A DNA stretch of 64,000 bases from Phycisphaerales bacterium (GTDB taxonomy: Bacteria > Planctomycetota > Phycisphaerae > UBA1845 > Fen-1342), in the NCBI GenBank assembly GCA_016710275.1, contig JADJXS010000001.1:3720001-3784000 (forward strand). Direction: 5' to 3'. Positions 45,203 through 55,447 of this stretch are shown here, piece after piece. The notes beneath the pieces were generated by a model, which did not search any database, was not told where the DNA came from, and was given only the letters and a program-made list of their open reading frames with translations. The translations under genes were made by a program, and so were the position numbers. How positions within the stretch are numbered: position 1 is the stretch's first letter; every line of letters starts with the position of its first letter.

Positions 45203-48200
45203 ATGAGCGATTCCTACGACTTTCGGACCATCGAGCCGCGCTGGCAGCAGCATTGGGCCGACGCGCAGACCTTCCGCGCCGCACAGCCCGGTGAGCCGCA
45301 TTCCGACCGACCCAAGTTCTACGTGCTGGACTTCTTCCCTTACCCCTCCGGGGCGGGGCTGCACGTCGGGCACCCCCTCGGCTACATCGCCAGCGACATC
45401 ATCGCCCGCTTCATGCGCATGCGCGGCTTCAACGTCCTGCATCCGATGGGCTGGGACGCCTTCGGCCTGCCCGCCGAGCAGTATGCCATCGAGACCGGCA
45501 TCCATCCGGCCATCACCACCCGCCGCAACATCGCCACCTACACCCGCCAGTTGCAGATGCTGGGACTCTCCTACGACTGGTCGCGCGAGCTGGCCACCTG
45601 CGACCCGGCCTACTATCGCTGGACGCAGTGGGTCTTCCTGCAGATTTTCAACGCCTGGTACGACCCCCAGCATGTCTGGACCGATCCCCTCGGCCGCACC
45701 GTCCACGGCCGGGCACGCCCCATTTCCGAACTGCCTGTTCCCCCGGAAATCGCCGCCCGCTCAAACGCGGCGATCGAGGAATTCCGAGCCGATCACCGCC
45801 TGGCATACCTCGCCGAAGTGCCGGTCAACTGGTGCCCGGCGCTGGGAACCGTGCTGGCCAACGAGGAAGTCACCGCCGACGGACGCAGTGAGCGCGGCAA
45901 CCACCCCGTTTTCCGCCGCCCGATGAAGCAATGGATGCTGCGCATCACCGACTATGCGGACCGCCTGCTCTCCGACCTCGAGCCGCTGGACTGGCCCGAG
46001 CCGATCAAGCTCATGCAGCGCAACTGGATCGGTCGCAGCGAGGGCGCCTACGTCGATTTCCGGCTCGCCGATGCCGACGGCTCCCCCAGCGAGCACCTCA
46101 TCCGCGTATTCACCACCCGGCCCGACACGCTCTACGGAGCGACCTACCTCGTGCTGGCCCCCGAGCACCACCTGGTGCCGATCATCACCACCCCCGCCCA
46201 GCGCGACGCCGTTCACGCCTATGTGGAGGTCGCCCGCCAGAAAAGCGACCTCGACCGCACCAGCGACTCCCGCACCAAGACCGGCGTGCCCACCGGCGCG
46301 CATGCGATCAACCCCGTCAACGGGGCAATGATCAGCATCTGGGTCGCGGACTATGTGCTGGCCGGCTACGGCACCGGCTCGATCATGTCCGTCCCGGCCC
46401 ACGACACCCGCGATTTCGAATTCGCCTCCGCCTTCAACCTGCCCATTCGCGACGTGATCTACCCGCGCACCGTCGCGGCCATGAAGTATTTCTGCGAGAA
46501 CGCCCTGCCCGACGAACAGGCCGACGGCGTGTGGATCGGGCGCCTGGCCGACTTCCTCGGAGCGCTGCATCCCGAGCAATCACCCGACGATGACTTCGCC
46601 CGCGCCCTGCAGCTCGTCCGCACCCGCCGCAGCGACCCGCCGCCGGCTCCGGCGCCTTCGGCAGACGAGATGGCCCAGCTCGCCGGCCCGCAGCGCGTGC
46701 CGCGCGGCGCCATCCGCGCCACCTGGCTGGACGCCATCGAGGCGCTGGGCGTGACCGGATTGGCCGAGCTGCGCGAGACTTTCCGCAGCGCCCGTTACTT
46801 CGCCCACCGCGGCGCAGCGCACACCGGCGAGGGCATCTGCGTCAATTGCACCAGCGACTGGGGCAGCTTCGACGGACTCCCCAGCGCGGAAGCCCGCCGC
46901 GCCATCACCGCCCGGCTCGAAGCCGGCGAGTGCGGCGAGCACACCGTGCAATACAAGCTGCGCGACTGGCTCTTCAGCCGGCAGCGCTACTGGGGCGAGC
47001 CGTTTCCGATTCTCTACGAGGCCGATGGCGCGCCGCTCGCCGAGTCTCCGGACGCCCTGCCCGTCGCGCTGCCGGAAATGGACGACTTCAAGCCCGCCGC
47101 CATCGACGATCCGACCGTCGAGCCGGCAACGCCGCTTTCCCGCGCCGCGCACTGGACGCACGTGCAGCGCGACGGCCGCACTTTGCGCCGCGAGCTGAAC
47201 ACGATGCCGCAGTGGGCCGGCTCCTGCTGGTACTACCTGCGCTTCTGCGACGCCCATAACGACGCCGCCTTCGTCGGGCCGGCCGCCGAGCGCTACTGGC
47301 TGGGCAGCACCCGCCGCGACGCGCTCGCCAGCCCGATCCACGCCGGCGCCGGCCGCGATCGCCCCATCGGCGGCGTGGACCTCTACATGGGCGGCGCCGA
47401 GCATGCCGTGCTGCACCTGCTCTATGCGCGCTTCTGGCACAAGATGCTCTTCGATCTCGGGCTGGTCTCCACCCCCGAGCCGTTTCAGAAGCTCTTCAAC
47501 CAGGGGATGATCGGTGCGGACTCCTACCGCGACGAGCGCGGCGCCTATGTCCCCGCCGACGAAGTCACCGAAGGCCCGCCGATCGAAATGACGCACCCCG
47601 ACCAGGTGGATGCGCGCCGGGCCGACGCGCTGATCCGCGAGGGCCGCTCACCCGCCGAGGCCGCCGCTCTTGCGCGCGTCCGCGTCCGCACCACCAGCTA
47701 CCACAACGGCCGCCCCGTGCTTCGCGCCTTCGACAAGATGTCCAAGAGCAAGCGCAACGTCGTCAACCCCGACGACATCGTCCGCGAATACGGGGCCGAC
47801 ACGCTGCGCCTCTACGAGATGTCGATGGGGCCGCTCGAGGCCTCCAAGCCCTGGAACACCCGCGACATCATCGGCGTACACCGCTTCCTGCAGCGCGTCT
47901 GGCGGCTGATCGTCGCGCCCATGGAAGGCGATGCCGCGCCCGACGCGCCGACCGGCGCTTGGAAACTCAACCCGCGCATCGCCGACCACCCGGACGACGC
48001 TGTCGAGCGCCTGCTGCACCGCACCATCGCCAAAGTCGAGGGCGACATCGCCCGCTTCGCCTTCAACACCGCCATCGCCCAGATGATCGTCTTCGTGAAC
48101 GAAGCGCAGCACGCCGCACAACTCGGACGTGACCAGGTGGCCCGCTTCCTGCAGGTGCTCGCCCCCTTCGCGCCGCACGTCGCCGAGGAGCTGTGGTCAC

Positions 48201-48457
48201 GGCTCGGGCAATCCGGCCTGATATCGGACGCCCCCTGGCCTGCCCACAACCCCGCTCTATTGAAGGATGACACGGTCGAGATCGCCGTGCAGGTGAACGG
48301 CAAGGTCCGCGGGCGCGTCAGCGTCGCCGCGGACGCCGACGACGCTGCGTTGATCGCGGCCGCCCGCACAGTCGAGAACGTGCAACGCGAGATCGGCGAC
48401 CGCCCCGTCCGGAAAGCCGTGTGCGTGAAAGGCCGCCTGGTAAACCTGATCGTGTAG
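45203..48457 (+). CDS. leuS: Leucyl-tRNA synthetase, with large insertion
   Basis: A 1,084-residue class I synthetase that charges tRNA-Leu. The HIGH-like motif is in FPYPSGAGLHVGHPLGYI (residues about 45-62), and the KMSKS loop FDKMSKSKRNVVNPDD is near 846. The CP1 editing domain has TTRPDTLYGATYLVLAPEH and GYGTGSIMSVPAHDTRDFEFA. Compared with E. coli LeuRS (860 residues) there is an insertion of about 120 residues near 425-545 at the end of the editing domain, with Cys-containing GICVNCTSDW and a Pro/Ala-rich stretch, and a second expansion before KMSKS. The C-terminal domain ends AVCVKGRLVNLIV, the usual tail. ATG 45203 starts at the N-terminus typical of bacterial LeuRS. Confidence 0.97.
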   Translation: MSDSYDFRTIEPRWQQHWADAQTFRAAQPGEPHSDRPKFYVLDFFPYPSGAGLHVGHPLGYIASDIIARFMRMRGFNVLHPMGWDAFGLPAEQYAIETGIHPAITTRRNIATYTRQLQMLGLSYDWSRELATCDPAYYRWTQWVFLQIFNAWYDPQHVWTDPLGRTVHGRARPISELPVPPEIAARSNAAIEEFRADHRLAYLAEVPVNWCPALGTVLANEEVTADGRSERGNHPVFRRPMKQWMLRITDYADRLLSDLEPLDWPEPIKLMQRNWIGRSEGAYVDFRLADADGSPSEHLIRVFTTRPDTLYGATYLVLAPEHHLVPIITTPAQRDAVHAYVEVARQKSDLDRTSDSRTKTGVPTGAHAINPVNGAMISIWVADYVLAGYGTGSIMSVPAHDTRDFEFASAFNLPIRDVIYPRTVAAMKYFCENALPDEQADGVWIGRLADFLGALHPEQSPDDDFARALQLVRTRRSDPPPAPAPSADEMAQLAGPQRVPRGAIRATWLDAIEALGVTGLAELRETFRSARYFAHRGAAHTGEGICVNCTSDWGSFDGLPSAEARRAITARLEAGECGEHTVQYKLRDWLFSRQRYWGEPFPILYEADGAPLAESPDALPVALPEMDDFKPAAIDDPTVEPATPLSRAAHWTHVQRDGRTLRRELNTMPQWAGSCWYYLRFCDAHNDAAFVGPAAERYWLGSTRRDALASPIHAGAGRDRPIGGVDLYMGGAEHAVLHLLYARFWHKMLFDLGLVSTPEPFQKLFNQGMIGADSYRDERGAYVPADEVTEGPPIEMTHPDQVDARRADALIREGRSPAEAAALARVRVRTTSYHNGRPVLRAFDKMSKSKRNVVNPDDIVREYGADTLRLYEMSMGPLEASKPWNTRDIIGVHRFLQRVWRLIVAPMEGDAAPDAPTGAWKLNPRIADHPDDAVERLLHRTIAKVEGDIARFAFNTAIAQMIVFVNEAQHAAQLGRDQVARFLQVLAPFAPHVAEELWSRLGQSGLISDAPWPAHNPALLKDDTVEIAVQVNGKVRGRVSVAADADDAALIAAARTVENVQREIGDRPVRKAVCVKGRLVNLIV

Positions 48458-48937
48458 CCGCCGCCCCCGTCCCCCCGCCGCATCCCCGCATCCCCGTCGC
48501 TTCCGCGCGAATCCGCGGCGCGCTGGGGATTGTATGGCGCACCGCCCCACCGATTTCCACTCGTCACTTCTGAACAAGCTCGCAATGCCGCGCCGAAGGC
48601 GTCGTCTCACCTGTTATCACGACCGCCTGAGTGTGCCGGATAACAGGTCCGCACCCGCTTGATGCTTGACTTGCGGCGGCCGGTTGTCCATTCGCTTTCC
48701 CCCATAAAAAAACGCGCACGTTCCGGGCCGCAAAGATTTTGCGGGGAACCGCCCGGCAAATGCGGGCGGACAGGCTTGATAGCGTGGTTTTTATCCCGCC
48801 GGCGCGAAAATCGCGCACGCGCTCACGTCTCGAAAGTGGAATCCCGAAATTTGCACGCCATACCATCGCGTGAACCCAGGGGAAGAGGGAGCCCCCGGGT
48901 TCCGTGAGTCTTTCCATGAACGCCGGAAGGGTGAGAG
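48458..48937. other. Upstream region of the first PEP-CTERM gene
   Basis: About 480 bases with no gene; the open frames on both strands are short and have no family features. It contains a run of seven A at 48705-48711. The promoter of the 48938 gene should lie here, but no clear -10/-35 pair is seen. Confidence 0.4.
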
Positions 48938-49528
48938 ATGAAGCGGATACTCTGCGCAATCGTGGTCACAATGGCGGCGGCCGTCACGTCGGTCGCCAAC
49001 GCCGCGGTGACCTTTTCGAACGTCGTATTCGGCGGAAGCCTGCCGGCACCGACGGCGGAAACCTCTTCGCACTCGATCGACTTCTTCTTCGATCAGGCCG
49101 AAGTGGGTGACCCGACCGATCCGGTCCGGCAGGGCAACGTCACGATCATGTACGAGGCCACCAGCAGCGTCGGCTTGACGCAGGATCTGCTGGTCCTGAG
49201 CCTGCTCGGAGCGCTGCAAGGCTCCGGCGTGATCGTCTTTTCCGAGACGGTGACGGATCTCACGTCGCCGAACCCGGACATCATTGCTTCTCACAACGTG
49301 GTGCTGAACGCGAACGACCAGTTGCCGCACGTCGCCAACCTGGTCTTCAGCCGTCCCAGCACGCACGTCAAGGTGAAGAAGGAAATCGTGCTCAGCGCCA
49401 CGGACACACAGGGCTTTGACCTGTCGCACGTGGGCCTCATCGAGCAGACCTTCCGCGAAATCCCGGTGCCCGAGCCGATGACGGCTCTGCTGCTGGGCCT
49501 GGCGGGGTTGGGGCTGCGTCGGCGCTAG
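48938..49528 (+). CDS. Secreted PEP-CTERM protein, paralogue 1
   Basis: A 196-residue secreted protein. It has a signal peptide (RILCAIVVTMAAAVTSVANA), then a beta-rich body (AVTFSNVVFGGSLPAP, SIDFFFDQAEVGDP, GNVTIMYEATSS). The C-terminus is a PEP-CTERM sorting signal: VPEPMTALLLGLAGLGLRRR, meaning PEP, a hydrophobic helix and a basic end. This signal is recognised by exosortase EpsH-type enzymes in EPS-producing bacteria. GAAGGGTGAGAG lies just before ATG. It shares about half of its residues by eye with the gene 480 bases downstream (STHVKVKK.IVLSA, NDQLPH). The function is unknown. Confidence 0.85.
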   Translation: MKRILCAIVVTMAAAVTSVANAAVTFSNVVFGGSLPAPTAETSSHSIDFFFDQAEVGDPTDPVRQGNVTIMYEATSSVGLTQDLLVLSLLGALQGSGVIVFSETVTDLTSPNPDIIASHNVVLNANDQLPHVANLVFSRPSTHVKVKKEIVLSATDTQGFDLSHVGLIEQTFREIPVPEPMTALLLGLAGLGLRRR

Positions 49529-50006
49529 GCAACGAAGGGGCGGCACGACGCCGCGTATTCCCGCGATCGCAATGAAAGGGCTCAACCCCCCTTTGCGCCC
49601 GCGGTACGCGCCGAACACGCCGGACCCGCCCGACCGCATGAAGCGGTTCGCTCAATGTCGGCCATCACGGAGGGCAGGCCGCAGCGTCGCGGGGAGCGGC
49701 GCCGTTCGCTGGAAAGTCCGTGGAATCACGGGGTTTCCGAGGCACGGAGGCATGAAATTCCGGACTCGGCTTTGACTTCGCCGACGCAGCAGTCCTAGAA
49801 GCCAATGGGCGTGACAAGAGGGAAAGCAGTCGTCACGTCCGGCTCTGCGTAGGCGAGGGAACGCTTGACGGGCCATCGCGCCGTCGGCGTCCGGTCGGGT
49901 CCGTTCGGTGCGCCGCAAGGCGCGCTTTCGAGGCGGTCTCGAACCGGAAGTCTACCGGAGGGAAGACAGAAGCGTCTGGAGGGTCTGGCGTCTACGGAGC
50001 GCAGTA
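49529..50006. other. Region between the two PEP-CTERM paralogues
   Basis: About 480 bases without a gene. It is G/C-rich, with no strong hairpin and no repeat of the coding sequences. It should contain the promoter of the second paralogue; open frames here are unsupported. Confidence 0.35.
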
Positions 50007-50582
50007 ATGAAACGATTGACGACTCTTTTTGCTTGTGCAGCCATCGCCGTTGCCTCGGCCGCCGCGAATGCCGCGGTGACTTTCAGCAACGTCGTAATCC
50101 GCGGATCGCTTTCCGCGGGAGCATCGGCTGCAACCGGTGCGAGCGACATCGACTTCACCCTGCCCAATGCGGCAGTCGGCGATTCGCTGCCGTCCCGAAC
50201 CGGAAACATCGTGATCACCTACGAAGCCAACAGCACCGAAGCACTGACGCAGAACCTGCTGGTTCTCTCAGGGGCGCTGGCCGGCTCGGGGACGATCTTC
50301 TTCAACGAGGTTGTCGAAGACCTCATCAACCCCGGCATCATTGCCACCTACAACGTCGTGCTCAGCGCGAATGATCAGCTCCCGCACAATGCGACGCTGA
50401 ACTTCTCCCGCCCCAGCACGCACGTCAAGGTCAAGAAGACCATCGTGCTTTCCGCAGTCCCGGACACCACCGCATTCGATCTCGCGTCGGTCGTCCTGGT
50501 CGAGCAGCGGCTCATTCCTGAGCCGGCCGCAGCACTGCTGCTGCTCGTCGGACTGCCGCTGATGCGCCGACGCGCCGCGTAA
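50007..50582 (+). CDS. Secreted PEP-CTERM protein, paralogue 2
   Basis: A 191-residue protein from ATG 50007. An open frame extends 99 bases upstream, but it is Arg-rich and lacks a signal peptide, while this start gives a clean one (RLTTLFACAAIAVASAAANA). The body parallels paralogue 1: AVTFSNVVIRGSL, DIDFTLPNAAVGD, GNIVITYEANST, NVVLSANDQLPHNATLNFSRPS, STHVKVKKTIVLSA. The C-terminus is a PEP-CTERM-type anchor (LIPEPAAALLLLVGLPLMRRR). It is probably a surface or EPS-associated protein. A terminator follows at 50612. Confidence 0.85.
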   Translation: MKRLTTLFACAAIAVASAAANAAVTFSNVVIRGSLSAGASAATGASDIDFTLPNAAVGDSLPSRTGNIVITYEANSTEALTQNLLVLSGALAGSGTIFFNEVVEDLINPGIIATYNVVLSANDQLPHNATLNFSRPSTHVKVKKTIVLSAVPDTTAFDLASVVLVEQRLIPEPAAALLLLVGLPLMRRRAA

Positions 50583-50611
50583 CGCATCACACATAGACCT
50601 CCTCCTCCTCC

Positions 50612-50655
50612 AACACCGCCGCCCGAGGTTCGCCTCGGTCGGCGGTGTTCTTCAT
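50612..50655 (+). terminator. Intrinsic terminator of the second PEP-CTERM gene
   Basis: A long stem: AACACCGCCG paired with CGGCGGTGTT, an internal mismatch, CGAGG with CCTCG and a TTCG loop, followed by CTTCATT. It ends 30-70 bases past the stop. Confidence 0.8.
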
Positions 50656-50770
50656 TGCAACCCCCCAGGCCGCGTCCGATCCGCCGGAATCAGCGCCGCC
50701 CCTGCGAACCCGCCCTCCCCCGACCTACAATAGAAAGCGGGCGCTTCGCGCGGCGCCGCGGCGAGATCCC

Positions 50771-51373
50771 ATGCAGACCGGCAGCCAGACCAACACCACC
50801 ACCGAGCTGCTCGACGGACTGCACCAGAGCGGCAACCGCGCCGCCTGGTCCGAATTCGATCGGCGTTACCGCCCCATCCTGATCGCCTTTCTCGCCCGCA
50901 TGGGCCTCGACCACGCAGACGCCGCCGACGTCGCACAGGAAACGCTCGCCTGCTTCGTCCGCGATTATCGCCTCAACCGCTACGACCGCTCCCGCGGCCG
51001 ACTCCGCACCTGGCTGATCTCCATCGCCCGCTTCCGCCTCGCCGATCTGCGCCGCGAGGAGGGCCGCCGCCGCGAAATCCCCGCAGCCGCCCTCGAATCC
51101 GTCGCCGACGACCGCGAGGCCGACGCCCTTTGGGAGGCCGAGCAGCGCCGATTCATCTTCGAGCAGGCCGTCGCCGAACTCCGCACCACCACCCGCTTCA
51201 GCGAGCGCACCATCGAGGCCTTCGAGCGCGTCGTCATTCGCCGCGAGCCGGTCGACCAGGTCTCCGCCGAGGTCGGCCTCTCGCCGCAGGAAATCTACAA
51301 CGCCAAGGGACGCATCGTCGAACGGCTCCGCGACCTCGTGAAGCGCTACGAAGAGCGCTTCGTCGGCGGCTGA
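50771..51373 (+). CDS. ECF-type RNA polymerase sigma factor
   Basis: A 200-residue sigma factor starting at ATG 50771. Region 2 is YRPILIAFLARMGLDHADAADVAQETLACFVRDY, followed by GRLRTWLISIARFRLADLRR (2.4, -10 recognition). Region 4 is a helix-turn-helix: FSERTIEAFERVVIRREPVDQVSAEVGLSPQEIYNAKGRI. In planctomycetes such sigma factors often stand directly upstream of Ser/Thr kinase genes. Here ATG of the kinase gene begins 3 bases after the stop, so they are cotranscribed and probably act in one signalling path, with the kinase holding or phosphorylating the sigma factor. The signal sensed is unknown. Confidence 0.87.
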   Translation: MQTGSQTNTTTELLDGLHQSGNRAAWSEFDRRYRPILIAFLARMGLDHADAADVAQETLACFVRDYRLNRYDRSRGRLRTWLISIARFRLADLRREEGRRREIPAAALESVADDREADALWEAEQRRFIFEQAVAELRTTTRFSERTIEAFERVVIRREPVDQVSAEVGLSPQEIYNAKGRIVERLRDLVKRYEERFVGG

Positions 51374-51376
51374 TTC

Positions 51377-54300
51377 ATGAGCACCACCACCCACCCCTGC
51401 CCCACCCCCGACCAGCTCGAACGCTTCGCGCTCGACGACCGGCCCGACCCCGGCGTCCTCGCGCACCTCGAACAGTGCACCGCCTGCCGTGAGGCCACCG
51501 CCCGCATCCGCGATGACAACCGCTTTCTCGGACGCTTCGCCACCCACGGCTCACTGCCCGACCCGCTCGCGCCGCCCCCGCCCGCCGAAGTCGCCATCCC
51601 CGGCTACGAGCTGCTTGGCGAGGTGCATCGCGGCGGACAGGGCGTGGTCTATCGCGCCGTGCAGCGCTCCACCCAGCGCCACGTCGCCATCAAAACCACC
51701 CGCCAGGGGCCGTTCGCCACGCTGGCCGACCGCGCCCGCTTCGCCCGCGAGATCGAAACCCTCGGCCGCCTGCGGCACTCCAACATCGTCACGGTCCATG
51801 ACGCCGGCGAAATCGGCGGTGTGCAGTACTTCGTGATGGACTACGTCGAAGGCCTGCCCCTCGACCAGGCCATGGCCGCGGACCTGCCGACCCCGGCCCC
51901 GACCCCCGGCTCGCGCCACTCCGACAGCGCCTCGCGCAGCGCCCCTCATCCGCGGAACCTCCCGCCGCGCATCGCACGAATCATCGACACCGTCGCCAAG
52001 GTCTGCGACGCCGTGCACGCCGCCCACCTGCGCGGCGTGATGCACCGCGACCTCAAGCCCGGAAACATCCGCGTGGACGCCGCCGGCGAGCCGCACGTGC
52101 TCGACTTCGGCCTCGCCAAGCTGGCCGGCGCTGCACACGACTCCATGATGACGCGTACCGGCCAGTTCATCGGCTCGCTGCCGTGGTCCTCCCCGGAGCA
52201 GATCGAGGGCGACCAGGATCGCGTCGACCTCCGCACCGACGTCTACTCGCTCGGCGTGATCCTGTTTCAGCTATTGACCGGCGAATTGCCCTTCGACGTC
52301 GGCAGCAGCCTGCGCGACGCGCTCGATGACGTGCTGCGGCGCGAGCCGCCCGCCCCCGGAAACGTGCTCAGCGCCGCGGGCAAGGGCCGCCTCGACGAGG
52401 AACTCGACACCATCGTGCTCAAGTGCCTCGCCAAGGACCGCGCGCGACGCTACCAGGGCGCCGACGACCTGGCCCGCGATTTGCGCCGCTACCGCGCCGG
52501 GGAGCCGATCGAGGCCAGGCGCGACAGCGCGCTCTATCTGCTGCGCAAGACCATGCGCCGCTACCGCCGCCGCGTCGTCGCCAGCGCCGCCGCAGCCGTC
52601 GTGCTCTGCGCACTGCTGATCGTCGTCGCCGCGCTCTACCGCCGCTCGACGCTGCTCGAGGCCGACGCCTTGCGCGCCGCGCGGTCGCTCGCCGCCGCGC
52701 TGACCGACAGCAATATCGAGCAGGGCCGCACGCTGGCGCTGATCGGAAACATCCCGCAGGCGGAAAAGCTGCTCTGGCGCGAGCTGCTGCTGGCGCCGGC
52801 CGCCGACGGCGATCGCCGCCTGAACCCCCCTCCCGGCCCGCCGCATGCTTACTGGGCGCTCTGGGAGCTGTATCGAGCAGCGCCCTGCCTGCGAACCCTC
52901 GCCCGACCCGGCGGCCTGCACCACGTCGCCGTCCTCGACGTCCGCGACGGCCGCGGCGTATGGCAGGCGGACGCTGCCGGAATGGTGCGCTTCCTCGACG
53001 AGTTCGGCGCGCTGCGCGACCACTATCAGATTGAGGGCTGCACAGCCACCCCCGCCCCCGACGGCCGCGGCGTCTTCACCTACGAATACACCCCGGGCCG
53101 CCTCATCGTCCGCGCTCGAGCTTCACCCGCAGCCGCCGTCTTCGGCGCCGACTGCTTCCACTTCTGCACCGATCCGGCGCACTTCGTCATCGGCATCGGA
53201 CCCAGGATCGAGGTCCGCGCATCCGCCGACAACGCCCTGCGTCTCGAGATCGAATTGCCCGGAACGACCGTCACCGCCGTGGCCCTTTCGTCCGACTCCG
53301 CTCTGCTTGCCGCGCGCGATCGCGCCGGCGTCATCCGCGTCTGGCGCACCGCCGACAAGGTCGAGCTGACCCACGGCGCACCCGCCGCCGACCTCCCGGG
53401 CGCAACCGCAATCACCGGTCCGCTGGTCTTCTCCCCCTCCGGTCGGCTGCTCGGTGACGGTCGGATGGAAGCCGCTGGCCGCATCTGGACCCTCGACACC
53501 CGGCCGGCCGGCGAGATCCCGCTCGCCGAACGCGCCGGCGACGGTCGCACATTGCAATTCTCCCCGATGAATCGCTCCTCGCCGTCAGCGACGTCGGCGG
53601 AGCGCTGCGCCTCTTCAGCACGCGCGACGGCCGGCTCGTCGATCGTTTCATCGCCGATGAGGAACGCTTGCGCAGCGTCGCCTTCACCCTGGACGGCACG
53701 GCCCTCTGGACCGCCGGCGGAAACCACACCCGCCTCTGGGAGGTCCGCCGCGACACCGGCATCCGCTCGCTGAGCGTCGGGGCCGACATGCTGCACACGA
53801 TCGACATCGCTCCGGGCGGCGGCGAACTCACCGTCGGTGCCGCCCGTGCGCAACTTGTCACGCTCGATCTGCGCGCTCAGACCCTGACGCACCTCCCGGT
53901 CTCGGGCGACGGCGCGGTTTCCAGCGTCGTGTACTCGGACGACGGCCGGCGGCTCGCCGCGACGACCTATTCCGGCGATGCGCTGCTCTGGCCGCTCGAT
54001 CAGCCCGACCAGCCGCCCCTGCGACTCGTCCATCCCGCCCGCGTCAGCGACTGCGCATTCCTGCCGGACATGCGCCGCCTCGCCACCGCCGGCGATGACA
54101 CGGTCGTTCGGGTATGGGATGGAACGGACGGAACTCTGCTGCGCGAGCTGAAGGGATCGCTCGATCGCATGCCGCAATTGACGGTCAGCCCCAGGGATGG
54201 GCGGATTGTCGCCGTGGTGCGTGATGGTGCGATGCTGGAATGGCGGGCCGACTCGGACGAGCCGATTCCCTGGCTCACTCCCAGCGGCATCCCGCTGCGC

Positions 54301-54795
54301 GCCGTGAAGTTCACCTCAGACGGAGCCAGGCTGATCAGCGGCGGCGCCGAACGATGTGTTCGCGTCTGGGATGTCGCCACCCGCCGCACCATCATCGAAT
54401 TCACGGGCCACGCGCAGCAGATCTTCTGCCTCGACCTCTCCCCCAATGACGAATTGATCGCCAGCGGCGACAGCGGCGGATCCATCCGCCTCTGGCACGT
54501 CCCAAGCGGGCGATTCCTCGCCGCCCTCGACGGCCACTCGGGCGCGATCATGGCCGTCCGCTTCAGCCCGGATGGGCAGTCGCTCTATTCGGCTTGCATT
54601 GATGGATCGTTGCGGGCGTGGGATCTGACCTGCTACCGGCAGCACATCGCCGGCCAGGTTCATGTCCAGCTTCAGAACCTCGGCATCCGCGAGAACGACC
54701 CCCGCGGCGCTGCCTGGCGCGAATGGGCCGACCGTCAGATGAACCCGCTGCCGACCCCCTCGCTCAGCGCCGCGCCCACGCCAGCCGCTCGCTGA
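51377..54795 (+). CDS. Membrane Ser/Thr protein kinase with zinc-binding N-terminus and WD40-like C-terminus, apparent frameshift
   Basis: As drawn it is one gene with a break at about 53562-53565; total length 1,139 residues if restored. The start is ATG 51377. Residues 8-40 form an anti-sigma-like zinc site (H30, C34, C37). The kinase domain (about 76-345) has G-rich GEVHRGGQGVVY, Lys106, HRDLKPGN (223-230) and DFGLA (243-247), all intact. A membrane helix lies near 398-420. The outside part has WD40/propeller repeats (VRVWDGTDGTLL, CVRVWDVATRRTI, IRLWHVPSGRFL). At the run CCCC (53562-53565), frame 1 stops making sense and a second frame continues with DESLLAVSDVGGALRLF. One missing C would explain it. 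Coupled to the sigma factor upstream. Confidence 0.82.
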
Positions 54796-55447
54796 CCCGC
54801 AGCTTGCCGTACTCGGCCGGCTCCGAACAGACGATGAACTCGCAGCTCAGGTTCCGAACGCCGAACTGCCGGCATTCCCAGGCAGTCGGCATGAACAGGT
54901 CAACCGTGTTGTGCCGGAAGCGCTTGTGCGTTCGATCCGTCACCACGAAGTAGCGGTCCAATGCCGGGATGTAGACCACCGACCCCAGCGGGATGTCCCC
55001 CGGCGCCGCGCACTGCCCGACGCCCGACTGCACCCCAACCGCCGTCAGCCCCCGATCGCAATAGGCCGTCACCCGGCAGCGGCGCGTGACTTTGCGTCCA
55101 GCCGGCTCTTTTCCGGCCGCTGTTTTCGACTCAACCGCCTTCGGAGCAGCCTCTGCCGCCTTCGCCGCCTTGGCCGCCTTCGGAGCAACCGCCGGCAGCT
55201 TCTCCCTTTCAACTTCCGTGTCGTCCGACTTGGGAGCCGCCGGCTCAGGACGGGCCGACTCCGCTGCACCCAACTTCACCAGCCCCGGCCCGCCGACCAC
55301 CGTCGCATCCCCGGTCGCCGGGGTTCGCTTGGTCGTGAGCAGCGGCGGCTCAGCCGCACTCAGCGTGGACTTGGTGGAACCGGCCGAAACGACCAGCACC
55401 GTCAAAGCGGAAAGACACCAGCGCGCCAACCCGGCGTGAAGCCACAT
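54764..55447 (-). CDS. Secreted 3D-domain protein
   Basis: A 227-residue protein. ATG 55447 (GGAG 7 bases upstream) is preferred to more distant starts. A signal peptide or anchor (LARWCLSALTVLVVSAGS) is followed by an Ala/Lys/Glu-rich linker (to about residue 128) and a C-terminal 3D domain: RVTAYCDRGLTAVGVQSGVGQCA, GDIPLGSVVYIP, YFVVTDRT, HNTVDLFMPT. The three conserved Asp residues that give the domain its name are visible (D in CDRG, VTD, VDLF). 3D domains occur in cell-wall-related lytic enzymes such as MltA-like proteins and in YabE-type proteins. A cell-wall role is likely. Its 3' end overlaps the convergent kinase gene by 32 bases. Confidence 0.82.
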   Translation of the reverse strand: MWLHAGLARWCLSALTVLVVSAGSTKSTLSAAEPPLLTTKRTPATGDATVVGGPGLVKLGAAESARPEPAAPKSDDTEVEREKLPAVAPKAAKAAKAAEAAPKAVESKTAAGKEPAGRKVTRRCRVTAYCDRGLTAVGVQSGVGQCAAPGDIPLGSVVYIPALDRYFVVTDRTHKRFRHNTVDLFMPTAWECRQFGVRNLSCEFIVCSEPAEYGKLRVSERLAWARR

